A DNA stretch of 19,431 nucleotides from Candidatus Nanohalarchaeota archaeon (GCA_017610385.1 JAFCCC010000011.1:1-19431), one strand, 5' to 3'. Positions 6,586-13,539 are shown, numbered from the stretch's first letter. Notes: generated by a model not told the origin, from the letters alone. A program made the numbers and translations.

Positions 6586-7119
6586 TTATTCACTGTTTGG
6601 GTTACGAGCATTTCTCCCAGACAAATTTTGCAATGCTTCTGTAACCTTTATTTCGTCTATAACTTCAAAATCTGATGATAATTCTTTGCTTAGAGGTTTC
6701 AGAGTGGCATTTAAATTGCATTTAATCGAGTTCTCTTCCAAACATATGGTTCCCCGAATGTGTGCTTGTTGAATTAATGCCGCACCTTCATCGTCCGGAG
6801 AAGCATATGAATGATCCCATCTGTTTTCTAGTTTTATATAATATCCTGGCAAGTCTATTTGTGCTGTTCTGATTTCCCTTAATTGTTCAATCACAGGCAA
6901 AAATTCATCTGCTTTAAAATAATAGCGTGCGTCTTCGTTACGTCCGTCATTATTGCCCCTAATTTCATAACCTGAAAGTACTTCAAACATTCCAAGTTCT
7001 GGCCGCAATGCGATTGATGTGTACTCAGTAGCTGGAAACCCATCAATACTGGTATTTCTTCTACCTGTGTGATTAACTTCATCTAAGAACTCTTGTATTT
7101 TATTTGATAAATCTAACAT
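6586..7119 (-). CDS. Hypothetical soluble protein, 177 residues
   Basis: An unrecognised acidic protein. An N-terminal helix (MLDLSNKIQEFLDEVNH) is followed by a mixed alpha/beta segment, and the C-terminal 50 residues look like strand and helix with a polar tail ending GRNARNPNSE. No signal peptide, membrane helix or catalytic motif is visible. A TATA-like ATATTTATAAGG on the minus strand at about 7144-7156 sits some 30 bases before the ATG, and codon composition is like that of the neighbours, so it is probably a real gene. It lies tail to tail with the methyltransferase gene, and no functional inference can be drawn from that. Confidence 0.7.
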   Translation of the reverse strand: MLDLSNKIQEFLDEVNHTGRRNTSIDGFPATEYTSIALRPELGMFEVLSGYEIRGNNDGRNEDARYYFKADEFLPVIEQLREIRTAQIDLPGYYIKLENRWDHSYASPDDEGAALIQQAHIRGTICLEENSIKCNLNATLKPLSKELSSDFEVIDEIKVTEALQNLSGRNARNPNSE

Positions 7120-7229
7120 TTAAACCAATATACATAATATACCTCTTTAAACCTTATAAATATTTTGGTTATTGTTCTCTTAGAAGTAATTACACACCTA
7201 TTTAGTTTGGTTTCAAAGGGATATGCGTT

Positions 7230-8429
7230 CTATTTGGTATTTATTAAATAATTCTCATGAATAAACTCATTAATCTCTTTTAAAATTGAATTTAAATCAA
7301 ATCCTACTTTTTCAGAATGTTCTTTTAATGTTAAATAATCCAAATCCCACGAATCTATTTTGAACTTATCGAGAATTTTTCTTGATTTTCTATATTTTTT
7401 TAATATTGAATAAATTTTCCAGTTCTTATCAATTTTATCAATAGATTCATACTTTGGGTCATTAAAGAAAATCAATTGTTCTCCTTTAAAATTCTTGTTT
7501 CTGAACAAAACGATTCTAGATGGGCTATGTTCATTTATTATTTCATACGATGGAAGAAGTTCATTTAATTTTTCAGCAAATGCCTGTACATTTTTATGAA
7601 AAGGCATATTCTCTTTTTTTAATCTCTGCCTGGAGAAGCCCAAAAACATATAAGCTTTTATTTCAATAAAATTGCTCTGTGTTTCTTCAAATAATTCTGC
7701 ATATTCTTCTAATAAATTTTCAGAATCATTTAGCCCTTTTATTTGAGTAAAGCGAAGTACTGTTCTTGTGTTTAAATTTTTTAGTAGATTTAATGTTTCC
7801 TTTAATCTTTTCCATCCATCTGAATTTGCTGGGCGAGCAATCTCTTTATACAATTTCTCATTAGGAGCATTAACAGAAACATAAAGCTGAACCGGAAGTA
7901 AATCTTTTTCATTTAATTCCTTTAATTTTTTAGGTTCCTGCCCATTTGTTACAACGAAAATAGAGCGCGTTTCTTTGTTGTTCTTTAAAATAGAAATTAA
8001 TTCATCAATTTTGTCATAAAGTAATGGTTCTCCTGCTAAGCTTATGGCCCAATGATTTGGAAATAATTCGTATGCATCTTTAAACTTTTCTTTATCAACT
8101 TTTTCATGACCCCCAAATCCGCTTAGCAAATTTTTTCTTCCTTCAATTAGCCCAAGAATCATTTCTTGTGGGTCCATTGCTTCTGATTCTTTTGAAGACA
8201 TAAACTCCATCGGTCTCCAACAATAAATACAATTATGATTGCAACATAAAATATCTGGACCCATTTCCATGCATCGATTTGTATCAATTCCATAAAATTT
8301 TCTTTTATAACAAGAACCCTCATTAATTAAATGTTTTTTAGTCCAAGAACATATTTCAACTGCGGAACTGCCACAAATTCTATATTGCATATTCAGTAAT
8401 TTGCTTTTAATTTCCAAGGGAATTGTCAT
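7230..8429 (-). CDS. taw1: 4-demethylwyosine synthase (radical SAM, TYW1/Taw1)
   Basis: A 399-residue radical-SAM enzyme that condenses N1-methylguanosine at position 37 of tRNA-Phe with pyruvate carbons to form the tricyclic 4-demethylwyosine. The radical-SAM cluster motif is C63-x3-C67-x2-C70 (CCNHNCIYCWRP). The second Fe-S cluster is set by Cys27 (VEICSW), Cys40 (GSCYKRKFYGI) and Cys53 (NRCMEM). Both sets match the archaeal TYW1 layout. ISLAGEPLLY (about 129-138) and the later barrel strands are in place. There is no flavodoxin domain, as usual in archaea. The start at 8429 is supported by a TATA-like box at 8446-8457. The promoter interlocks with that of the acyltransferase gene at 8463. 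Confidence 0.95.
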   Translation of the reverse strand: MTIPLEIKSKLLNMQYRICGSSAVEICSWTKKHLINEGSCYKRKFYGIDTNRCMEMGPDILCCNHNCIYCWRPMEFMSSKESEAMDPQEMILGLIEGRKNLLSGFGGHEKVDKEKFKDAYELFPNHWAISLAGEPLLYDKIDELISILKNNKETRSIFVVTNGQEPKKLKELNEKDLLPVQLYVSVNAPNEKLYKEIARPANSDGWKRLKETLNLLKNLNTRTVLRFTQIKGLNDSENLLEEYAELFEETQSNFIEIKAYMFLGFSRQRLKKENMPFHKNVQAFAEKLNELLPSYEIINEHSPSRIVLFRNKNFKGEQLIFFNDPKYESIDKIDKNWKIYSILKKYRKSRKILDKFKIDSWDLDYLTLKEHSEKVGFDLNSILKEINEFIHENYLINTK

Positions 8430-8432
8430 ACA

Positions 8433-8458
8433 TTTAAATTGAGAGAAAAATATTTATG
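8433..8458. promoter_or_regulatory. Interlocked divergent promoters of taw1 and acyltransferase gene
   Basis: TTTAAATT (8433-8440) lies 26 bases before ATG 8463 on the plus strand. AAATATTT (centre about 8452) lies 23 bases before ATG 8429 on the minus strand. The two TATA boxes are only about 15 bases apart, and each sits between the other box and the other gene start, so one TBP/TFB complex would hinder the other. Both transcripts would be leaderless. Confidence 0.5.
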
Positions 8459-8462
8459 TTAT

Positions 8463-9044
8463 ATGCGAAAAAAAGAAGGAATTCTTTATGATCTCTCAAA
8501 TTTTTTAGAATCTGGCAAAAAAGAGATTAAAGTACCCAACACAGGTCCCCAATTAAATTGCGGTGCTCAAATACTAAGTGACCTCTGGCATTTTAGATAC
8601 CCTTTAAAATACTTTCCAAAACATCTAAAACTCATAATAAAAATACCAATTTTTCATTTGCTGAAATTTATACCTCCCAGTAGCCTTAAAAATTCAATTT
8701 ATCGGATCTTTGGCGTGAAAATCGCTAGAGGTGTCATAATTACTTTTAATGTGTATTTAGATGTGTTTTTCCCAGAATTAATTACTATTGAAGATGGCGC
8801 GATTATCGGAGAATATACTAAAATATTTACTCATGAAGCGTTAATAAATCATATAAAATTTGGTAAAGTTCATATAGGTAAAAAAGTTGTTGTTGGATTA
8901 AATTCTGTTGTTCGTTGTGGTACAATAATTAGTGATGGCTCTGTTGTTGCTATGAATTCTTTAGTAAACAAAGATGTTCCTGAAATGGAAGTTGTTGGTG
9001 GAGTTCCTATACGGCGAATTAAGAAGTTGAAGAAGATTTTATAA
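8463..9044 (+). CDS. Hexapeptide-repeat acyltransferase (LbH fold)
   Basis: A 193-residue protein whose C-terminal half is a left-handed beta helix of hexapeptide repeats (IEDGAIIGEYTKIF, VHIGKKVVVGLNSVV, IISDGSVVAMNSLVNKDV), ending in the typical VVGGVPIRRIKKLKK. Such enzymes transfer an acetyl or acyl group from CoA to a sugar or other hydroxyl group; the likely catalytic His is in IFTHEALINH. The N-terminal part holds a hydrophobic stretch (LIIKIPIFHLLKFIP) that may sit at the membrane. The frame could start at TTG 8439, but ATG 8463 is preferred because a TATA-like TTTAAATT is 26 bases upstream. The substrate is unknown. Confidence 0.85.
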   Translation: MRKKEGILYDLSNFLESGKKEIKVPNTGPQLNCGAQILSDLWHFRYPLKYFPKHLKLIIKIPIFHLLKFIPPSSLKNSIYRIFGVKIARGVIITFNVYLDVFFPELITIEDGAIIGEYTKIFTHEALINHIKFGKVHIGKKVVVGLNSVVRCGTIISDGSVVAMNSLVNKDVPEMEVVGGVPIRRIKKLKKIL

Positions 9045-9093
9045 TCGCTAGTTTTATAAACATTATATTATAAGTCTCTTTTTAGGTGTTAAA

Positions 9094-9378
9094 ATGAAAG
9101 TAAATGAACTGCAAGATAAGGGTTCTATTGATGAAATTACCCTAAAAATTACAGAAAAACAACAGCCTCGATCCATGAGAGGAGAAACATTACATGTTTG
9201 TAATTTAACAGGTGAAGATGAAACAGGATCTGTTGTAATTGCGTTATGGAACGACGACATTGATAAGGTTAATGTCGGTAACAAAATAACCATCAAAGAA
9301 GGATGGGCAAGAGTTTTCAATAACGAAATGCAAGTATCTCGAGGAAAAAACGGAATTTTAGAGGTTGTTACAGAATAA
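9094..9378 (+). CDS. OB-fold single-stranded DNA-binding protein (RPA/SSB-like)
   Basis: A 94-residue single OB-fold protein. The pattern (MKVNELQDKGSIDEITLKI, HVCNLTGEDETGSVVIALWND, GNKITIKEGWARVFNNEMQVS) matches archaeal RPA-like/SSB OB domains, with aromatic Trp in ALWND and EGWARVF placed to stack on bases. It lacks a second OB fold and a zinc finger, so it may be a subunit or a stand-alone SSB. The TATA-like TTTATAAACATTATATTATAAG region at 9052-9073 precedes a short leader. It follows the acyltransferase gene by 49 bases with its own promoter, so it is probably a separate unit. Confidence 0.8.
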   Translation: MKVNELQDKGSIDEITLKITEKQQPRSMRGETLHVCNLTGEDETGSVVIALWNDDIDKVNVGNKITIKEGWARVFNNEMQVSRGKNGILEVVTE

Positions 9379-9380
9379 CA

Positions 9381-9412
9381 TCTCTCTTATTTTTCTTTTA
9401 ATTTGTTTCTTT
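9381..9412 (+). terminator. T-rich terminator after the OB-fold gene
   Basis: TCTCTCTTATTTTTCTTTTA followed by ATTTGTTTCT is a pyrimidine and T-rich tract right after the stop, as in archaeal oligo-T termination. It overlaps the end of the converging membrane-protein gene. Confidence 0.5.
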
Positions 9413-9733
9413 ATGGATTAAATAATTCCATAGAAATAAAAATCCAATTAAGATTATGGGTAAGGATAAAAGCAGGAAACTTAGCATATTTTCAAAGGTC
9501 GAATAGAAAAAAGTCCAAATTATTCCTAAAATAATAAATATTGTGCCGCCAACTAGCTCAAATTTCCATGAAATTACAAGAATTATGAATAAAATCGCAG
9601 TTGGAATTAAATGAATGAAAAAGGCACCACCAAAAACCTGTTCCTCAAACGCGAATAATCCCGTAAATAGTATGAATAAAATACAGAAAATTCTTGGAAC
9701 CCAATAAATCATTTTAAAAGATTTTTCTTTCAT
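9398..9733 (-). CDS. Four-helix integral membrane protein of unknown function
   Basis: A 111-residue protein with four predicted membrane helices: about residues 11-28 (PRIFCILFILFTGLFAF), 36-54, 60-77 (LVGGTIFIILGIIWTFFY) and 82-102 (MLSFLLLSLPIILIGFLFLW). The HLIPTAILFII and KFELVGG segments recall small DUF7670-like membrane proteins, which have no known function. The gene starts 116 bases after the cold-shock gene on the same strand, across a structured spacer, so co-transcription regulated by that spacer is possible. It converges on the OB-fold gene, with a gap of only 19 bases. Confidence 0.7.
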   Translation of the reverse strand: MKEKSFKMIYWVPRIFCILFILFTGLFAFEEQVFGGAFFIHLIPTAILFIILVISWKFELVGGTIFIILGIIWTFFYSTFENMLSFLLLSLPIILIGFLFLWNYLIHKETN

Positions 9734-9786
9734 AATATCTTTTTAGAAATAATACTTGAAATAAGTTCGCTTAAAGTGTTTATGCG

Positions 9787-9846
9787 AGTCTTAGTGATCT
9801 TACTCAACTTAAGACCACAAACACTAAGACTTTAGAATACTAAAGT
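9787..9846 (-). other. Structured RNA spacer with competing hairpins after cold-shock gene
   Basis: On the minus strand ACTTTAG-TATT-CTAAAGT (9829-9846) begins three bases after the cold-shock stop codon. AGTCTTAGTG (9822-9831) pairs perfectly over ten bases with CACTAAGACT (9787-9796), enclosing an inner GTCTT/AAGAT stem. The two hairpins share bases 9829-9831, so they compete. No T-run follows either. This resembles an attenuator or processing element between the cold-shock and membrane-protein genes. Confidence 0.6.
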
Positions 9847-9848
9847 AA

Positions 9849-10040
9849 TTATGCCTTACTGACATTAACCGCTTTAGGTCCTCTTTCTCCTTGTTCAACG
9901 TCGAAAGTTACAGAATCTTCATCTGTAATTCTGACATCAGGATTTAAACCAGTCATATGTACAAAGTAATCTTTGCCATCTTCTCCTGAAATAAATCCGA
10001 AGCCTTTTCCTGCGTTGAAAAACTTTACAGTTCCTTTCAT
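9849..10040 (-). CDS. Cold-shock domain protein (CspA family)
   Basis: A 63-residue single cold-shock domain that binds single-stranded RNA and DNA and melts secondary structure. RNP1-like KGFGFIS (residues 12-18) and RNP2-like YFVHM (25-29) are present with the N-terminal MKGTVKFFN. The length is at the low end for the family. ATG 10040 is fixed by an unusually strong Shine-Dalgarno site (AAGGAGGAGT, 10045-10054) in a window where most genes are leaderless. The tRNA-Glu 3' end lies 58 bases upstream on the same strand, and no well-placed TATA box lies between, so the two may be one transcript. The leader has a hairpin at 10071-10096. Confidence 0.95.
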   Translation of the reverse strand: MKGTVKFFNAGKGFGFISGEDGKDYFVHMTGLNPDVRITDEDSVTFDVEQGERGPKAVNVSKA

Positions 10041-10044
10041 TTTT

Positions 10045-10096
10045 ACTCCTCCTTATTATTTTTATGCCTTGCCAAAGGCTATTCCTTGATTTTGGC
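10045..10096 (-). promoter_or_regulatory. Cold-shock gene leader: strong RBS and hairpin
   Basis: AAGGAGGAGT (10045-10054) gives seven bases between GGAGG and ATG. Upstream, GCCAAA (minus, 10096-10091) pairs with TTTGGC (10076-10071) to form a 6-bp stem with a 14-base loop that also holds AAGG and CCTT, which can pair instead. A temperature-sensitive structure controlling translation is conceivable. Confidence 0.5.
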
Positions 10097-10098
10097 GA

Positions 10099-10190
10099 TG
10101 CTCCTACCGGGACTCGAACCCGGGTCTACGGCTTTCCCTCACTTTTCAATGACGAGAGGCCGCAATGCTTAACCACTACACCATAGGAGC
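10099..10190 (-). tRNA. tRNA-Glu (anticodon CTC) with 19-nt intron
   Basis: The 92-base gene folds as a complete tRNA after removal of an intron. The acceptor stem is GCTCCTA/TAGGAGC, the discriminator is A, CCA is not encoded, the T-arm is CCGGG-TTCGAGT-CCCGG, and the anticodon stem is GCGGC/GCCGT. The anticodon loop reads CTCTCG before the intron, giving anticodon CTC (Glu, GAG codons). The intron, 10152-10134, lies between positions 37 and 38. Loop bases 32-35 pair with GAGG in the intron, with three-base bulges on both sides (CG^T and AA^A), a canonical archaeal bulge-helix-bulge. The mature length is 73. No TATA box lies about 25 bases upstream, so it may be cut from a longer transcript. 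Confidence 0.95.
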
Positions 10191-10421
10191 AGCTGAGTTG
10201 TCAGCTAGCACCAATAGCGAGTTACGAGCATAACTCACCTTATTTACTCTTTTGTAAAGGTGACTTCCGAAGGGATGTCGCCTAAAGCATTGATTAACTT
10301 GACCGGAAAATATAATTTAATGTTAAGTTAGCCCAATCCCGTTACTCAATTAACCGATTTCCCAGTTAATTTTGCTTGAGCTTTTACTAAAAAGCTCACG
10401 CGTTAACCGATTTTGCGGTTA
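10191..10421 (-). ncRNA. Hairpin-rich spacer, candidate structured RNA
   Basis: Six inverted repeats fill this stretch: AGCTGA/TCAGCT (10191-10206, touching the tRNA 5' end), GAGTTA/TAACTC (10219-10236), AGGTGAC/GTCGCCT with an inner TCC/GGA (10258-10283), AATTAACCG/CAGTTAATT (10348-10371, nine pairs with one G-U on the minus strand), TGAGCTTTT/AAAAGCTCA (10377-10398) and TAACCG/CGGTTA (10404-10421, covering the stop codon of the next gene). TTAACCGATTT occurs twice (10350, 10403). There is no coding frame. It does not show the SRP, RNase P or 5S motifs looked for. The strand is inferred from the co-oriented neighbours; the G-U evidence is mixed. Confidence 0.45.
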
Positions 10422-10748
10422 TCCTATGTAGTTATAGGAATTATCTTTCTTTTTTGTAGCTTCCTGCTTTTTCTTTTTTGGAAGTTTTATTTCTCCAAAC
10501 TGTTTTTCATAGTTTTTAATATTCTCTGTTAGCAAATTAGAAAAAACCTTGACAGTTTTGGGATCTAAAGTAATAACTTCATGATCTATTATAATGGTTT
10601 CTTGTGTATCATTTCCTACTTGATCTATTCTTGGAGATGCTTGTTTGAAGTCCAAAATAAATTTAATGGGACTATGAATAATTGCAACCGCATCTGCAAA
10701 AAATGCGCCTTTATTATGTATACTTTGAATATTTCTCTGTTTTGCCAT
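10419..10748 (-). CDS. DUF3467-like protein
   Basis: A 109-residue cytosolic protein. FFADAVAIIHSPIKFILDFKQ (16-36), followed by a strand around IIIDHEVITLDPKTVKVFSNLL (51-72) and a helix ENIKNYEKQFGEI, fits the DUF3467 pattern of a small beta domain with a conserved S-P-x-x-F-x-L-D-F core. The C-terminus is a lysine-rich tail (KLPKKKKQEATKKK). The function of the family is unknown. TTTAAATA on the minus strand at about 10782-10789 is a suitable TATA box. It heads a minus-strand run through the hairpin spacer to tRNA-Glu and the cold-shock gene, and its stop codon lies inside the hairpin at 10404-10421. Confidence 0.72.
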   Translation of the reverse strand: MAKQRNIQSIHNKGAFFADAVAIIHSPIKFILDFKQASPRIDQVGNDTQETIIIDHEVITLDPKTVKVFSNLLTENIKNYEKQFGEIKLPKKKKQEATKKKDNSYNYIG

Positions 10749-10842
10749 TTTAATAATATATTATTCTTTTAGTAAGGTATTTAAAGCTGAAAGTAATATA
10801 CACCACAAGCTTTATATACTACTACTATAAAGGTATTTTCTT

Positions 10843-11682
10843 ATGATACCCACAAAATTTGATTTTTCAGAAATTGATCCAGGACACTATGTATTAGATC
10901 CAACTACACGCAAAATTCAGCACGCAGATTTGAACTTTGCAAAAATCTTAGATGCAAAAACTGTAGAGGCTCTTTTAGGCACCATTCTTAAAGTAAATCC
11001 TGATTTTGACTGGGAAAATTTCATTTCGGGGTTAAAAATAGGGGAAATAGAACCTTATGGTATTCCGTATATTTCTATGACTGGATGTGAAACTAATGTT
11101 TTTGGTAATGTTACACTTACTAAAGATAATCAACTTATTGGTACTGCATACCCCCACAATAAAGAAGCTAAAAGGATGGCTCAGGCTTATTTAGATCCTC
11201 TTACAGGATTACATAATAGAACCTTTCTGGATGAAGAGGTTCTTCGTATTTACAATCTAAGTCAGAGAAATAAGCATCCTATGCATTTTATTATGTTTGA
11301 TTTAAATTATCTTAAGGAAATTAATGATACTTTCGGTCATGTAGAGGGAGATAACGCTCTCAAAGCGTTTGCAGACATTTTGAAGCACAGTTTCAGAGAA
11401 ACAGATTTTATAATAAGATATGGCGGAGACGAATTTTTAATTGTTTTGCCAGAAACAGATGGAACTGCAATAGATGGTGAATCTATTTTAGATATTTTGT
11501 TAAAAAGGTATAATCACGCAATTTCAGAATATAATAGAACATCTGATTTAAACTATTCTTTAGACGCAAGTTATGGAAGCAGTGTTTATGTTCCTGACAC
11601 GGAAATTACTTTTAAAGAGTTAATTGCGTTTGCAGATCAAAAGATGTATAGTATGAAAAGAGCTAAAAAAAATAGAGGATAA
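10843..11682 (+). CDS. PAS-like/GGDEF diguanylate cyclase
   Basis: A 279-residue protein predicted to make cyclic di-GMP from two GTP. The GGDEF domain begins DPLTGLHNR (118-126). The metal Asp153 is in FDLNYLKEIND, with TFGHVEGD (163-170). The signature RYGGDEF has the intact GGDEF at 194-198. An inhibitory I-site RxxD (Arg185, Asp188) sits exactly five residues before GGDEF, so product inhibition is expected. The N-terminal 110 residues look like a PAS-type sensor (IQHADLNFAKILDAKTVEALLG, then PYGIPYISMTG). There are no membrane helices, so it senses a cytosolic signal. A TATA-like CTTTATATAC at about 10810-10819 gives a leaderless start. The unknown gene at 11687 follows by four bases, a clear operon. 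No c-di-GMP receptor or phosphodiesterase is in the window. Confidence 0.93.
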   Translation: MIPTKFDFSEIDPGHYVLDPTTRKIQHADLNFAKILDAKTVEALLGTILKVNPDFDWENFISGLKIGEIEPYGIPYISMTGCETNVFGNVTLTKDNQLIGTAYPHNKEAKRMAQAYLDPLTGLHNRTFLDEEVLRIYNLSQRNKHPMHFIMFDLNYLKEINDTFGHVEGDNALKAFADILKHSFRETDFIIRYGGDEFLIVLPETDGTAIDGESILDILLKRYNHAISEYNRTSDLNYSLDASYGSSVYVPDTEITFKELIAFADQKMYSMKRAKKNRG

Positions 11683-11686
11683 TAAA

Positions 11687-12067
11687 ATGCCTGAAACTAA
11701 AGTCTATACACTTCCTGGAAAGCCCGCTGAAGTTACATCTAGATCTATTGCCTGTACTATGCCAAATGGTGCTGTTAAAAAAGTTCACATATATGGTATC
11801 GCAAAAGATTGCTATAGTGTGGATGCAGGAGATGGTCTTGATATAGAAAAGGACATCAATAAAGAAGGAAACCGCGTAATATATCGAGTAAATAACGATG
11901 AAGTATTGTGTGTTGGAAAAGATCCAAATAAAATTCTTAGGGCGGTTTATAAAAGAAAACAAAGGGTTACGATACCAGTAATTCCTCTTTCTGAAGAAGA
12001 ACAAGAGTGGTTCACAGGCATTTTAACACAACTAGAAGGAGAAAAATCAATTAGGTTTTGGGATTAG
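11687..12067 (+). CDS. Unknown protein in operon with diguanylate cyclase
   Basis: A 126-residue protein starting MPETKVYTLPGKPAEVTSRS. Predicted strands dominate (KVHIYGIAKDCYSVDAGDG, NRVIYRVNNDEVLCVG), with a C-terminal helix (SEEEQEWFTGILTQLEG). It has Cys at about 23, 42 and 75 but no CxxC motif. It shows no PilZ RxxxR or D/NxSxxG, so it is not a recognised c-di-GMP receptor. The start follows GAGGAT inside the end of the upstream gene, with four bases between stop and start, so translation is coupled. Its constant partner would be the GGDEF protein; a role in c-di-GMP signalling is only inferred from position. A hairpin lies just after its stop. Confidence 0.8.
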   Translation: MPETKVYTLPGKPAEVTSRSIACTMPNGAVKKVHIYGIAKDCYSVDAGDGLDIEKDINKEGNRVIYRVNNDEVLCVGKDPNKILRAVYKRKQRVTIPVIPLSEEEQEWFTGILTQLEGEKSIRFWD

Positions 12068-12068
12068 A

Positions 12069-12084
12069 ACTCACTTTAGTGAGT
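12069..12084 (+). terminator. Hairpin after the GGDEF operon
   Basis: ACTCAC-TTTA-GTGAGT is a perfect 6-bp stem with a 4-base loop starting two bases after the stop codon. No T-run follows immediately, so it may stabilise the mRNA end rather than terminate. The next promoter (TTTATATTTTAT, about 12099-12110) follows. Confidence 0.4.
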
Positions 12085-12130
12085 AAATGAAACCACCATT
12101 TATATTTTATCAAATTAAAAATATAGTTTT

Positions 12131-13417
12131 ATGGCCAAAAATGTTAGAAAAGTCTTGAGAGCTCAATGGACTAAAACTGGATTTATTTTAGCAAGTATTG
12201 GTGCTGCAGTTGGTTTAGGAAATATTTGGAGATTCCCTTATATGGTCGGGGAAAATGGTGGCGGAGCGTTTTTAATCCCCTATCTTATTGGAGTTATAAT
12301 TTTTGGAATTCCGTTAATTGTTATTGAATTAGAAGTTGGTCGAAAGTATAAGGGTTCTGTTATAACGACTTTAAAAAAAGTTAATCGAAAAGTCTGGTTC
12401 GTTGGAATTTTAGCGATTTTAGTTTCTTTAGGTATTTTAAGTTACTATTTGGTTATTTGCGGATGGGCTTTAGCGTATACTATTTTTTCAGTTACAAAGT
12501 TCACAAGTTTTTCTTCTTTCACAAATAGTTTACTACCTTTGTTATTTTTTATTATATCTCTTTTAATTGTTGTATTAACTGTTTCGAGAGGTATTAAACG
12601 GGGTATTGAGAAAATGGCTATGGTTTTAATGCCACTATTTATTGCTTTAGTTGGTGCATTAACTATTTACTCTTTAACTCTTCCAGGAGCCAAAGAAGCT
12701 GTTTTATTTTATTTACATCCTGATTTTTCGTATTTACTTAACATAAAGGTCTGGATTTTGGGTTTCGCGCAGGCATTTTTTTCAATCGCGGTTGGTTATG
12801 GTATTTTAATGACTTATGGGAGCTATTTAAGTAAAAAAGACAATATTATGAAAGCTTCAGTTGAAATCGCTTCCGCCGATACATTTATTGCTGTTTTAAG
12901 CGGTCTTTTAATCTTTCCAATAATCTTTACATTTGGTTTAAATCCGGCTGCTGGCTCACAATTAACATTTATTTCTTTACCCCTTGCTTTTTCGCTAATG
13001 CCTTTTGGATTTATTATAGGTGCATTTTTCTTTTTCCTTTTATTTAGTGCAGGAATAACTTCAGCTGTTTCGATGATAGAGGTTGGTGTTTCAACACTAA
13101 TCGATGAATTAAACTGGACCAGAAAAAAATCAGCGTGGACACTTTCTATTTTAATTTTTTTAGCAGGATTGCCTTCTGCTTTAAGTTATTTTGGAAAAGG
13201 CTTATTTATTAACGGCCAACCATTAATAGAATATTTAGATTCTTTATTTGGCTCGTTACTTTTGCTTTCGGCAGCGTTAACCTGCGCAACAATTATGTGG
13301 GTTTATAAACCAAAATCATTCTCAAAATGGAAAATTGCTAAACCAGTTTATTTTTTCTTGAAATATTTGGTTCCCTTAATTTTAATTGGAATTCTGATTT
13401 ATGATCTTGTAGCGTAG
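12131..13417 (+). CDS. Sodium-dependent symporter, NSS/SNF family (LeuT-like)
   Basis: A 428-residue membrane transporter that would import an amino acid or related solute with sodium. The N-terminus has the family motif: Trp13, then GAAVGLGNIWRFPYMVGENGGGAF (24-47), the unwound TM1 with the substrate and sodium site and Arg34 of the outer gate. EVGRKYKG ends TM2. About 11 membrane helices are seen, usual for prokaryotic members, and the length is slightly short because the C-terminus ends soon after the last helix. TM6-like IAVGYGILMTYGSYL is also conserved. A TATA box at about 12099-12110 precedes the ATG. The solute cannot be told from the sequence. It stands alone. Confidence 0.93.
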   Translation: MAKNVRKVLRAQWTKTGFILASIGAAVGLGNIWRFPYMVGENGGGAFLIPYLIGVIIFGIPLIVIELEVGRKYKGSVITTLKKVNRKVWFVGILAILVSLGILSYYLVICGWALAYTIFSVTKFTSFSSFTNSLLPLLFFIISLLIVVLTVSRGIKRGIEKMAMVLMPLFIALVGALTIYSLTLPGAKEAVLFYLHPDFSYLLNIKVWILGFAQAFFSIAVGYGILMTYGSYLSKKDNIMKASVEIASADTFIAVLSGLLIFPIIFTFGLNPAAGSQLTFISLPLAFSLMPFGFIIGAFFFFLLFSAGITSAVSMIEVGVSTLIDELNWTRKKSAWTLSILIFLAGLPSALSYFGKGLFINGQPLIEYLDSLFGSLLLLSAALTCATIMWVYKPKSFSKWKIAKPVYFFLKYLVPLILIGILIYDLVA

Positions 13418-13504
13418 AACTTAATAATCTTAATAAATTTTAGAATCTAAAACAAATTATGTATTTTAAGGAAATCCAAAAACAAATTGATGGATGAACC
13501 AGCC

Positions 13505-13539
13505 AATTTGAACCGCAGTATTGGCCACCATTTCAAATT
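13505..13539. terminator. Inverted repeat between converging genes
   Basis: AATTTGAA (13505-13512) and TTCAAATT (13532-13539) are perfect 8-bp inverted repeats with a 19-base loop, located between the symporter (plus) and the toxin gene (minus). It could act as a bidirectional terminator. The rest of 13418-13575 has no supported gene. Confidence 0.35.

Noticed and set aside
10377-10398. Nine-bp hairpin as an intrinsic terminator
   Set aside because: No T-tract follows on either strand; it is better treated as part of the hairpin cluster.
10191-10421. Assignment of the hairpin spacer to SRP RNA, RNase P RNA or 5S rRNA
   Set aside because: The conserved core motifs of these RNAs were looked for and not seen.
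13466-13531. 21-residue minus-strand frame (MVANTAVQIGWF...)
   Set aside because: It is short, has no promoter or ribosome site, and lies in a convergent spacer with an inverted repeat.
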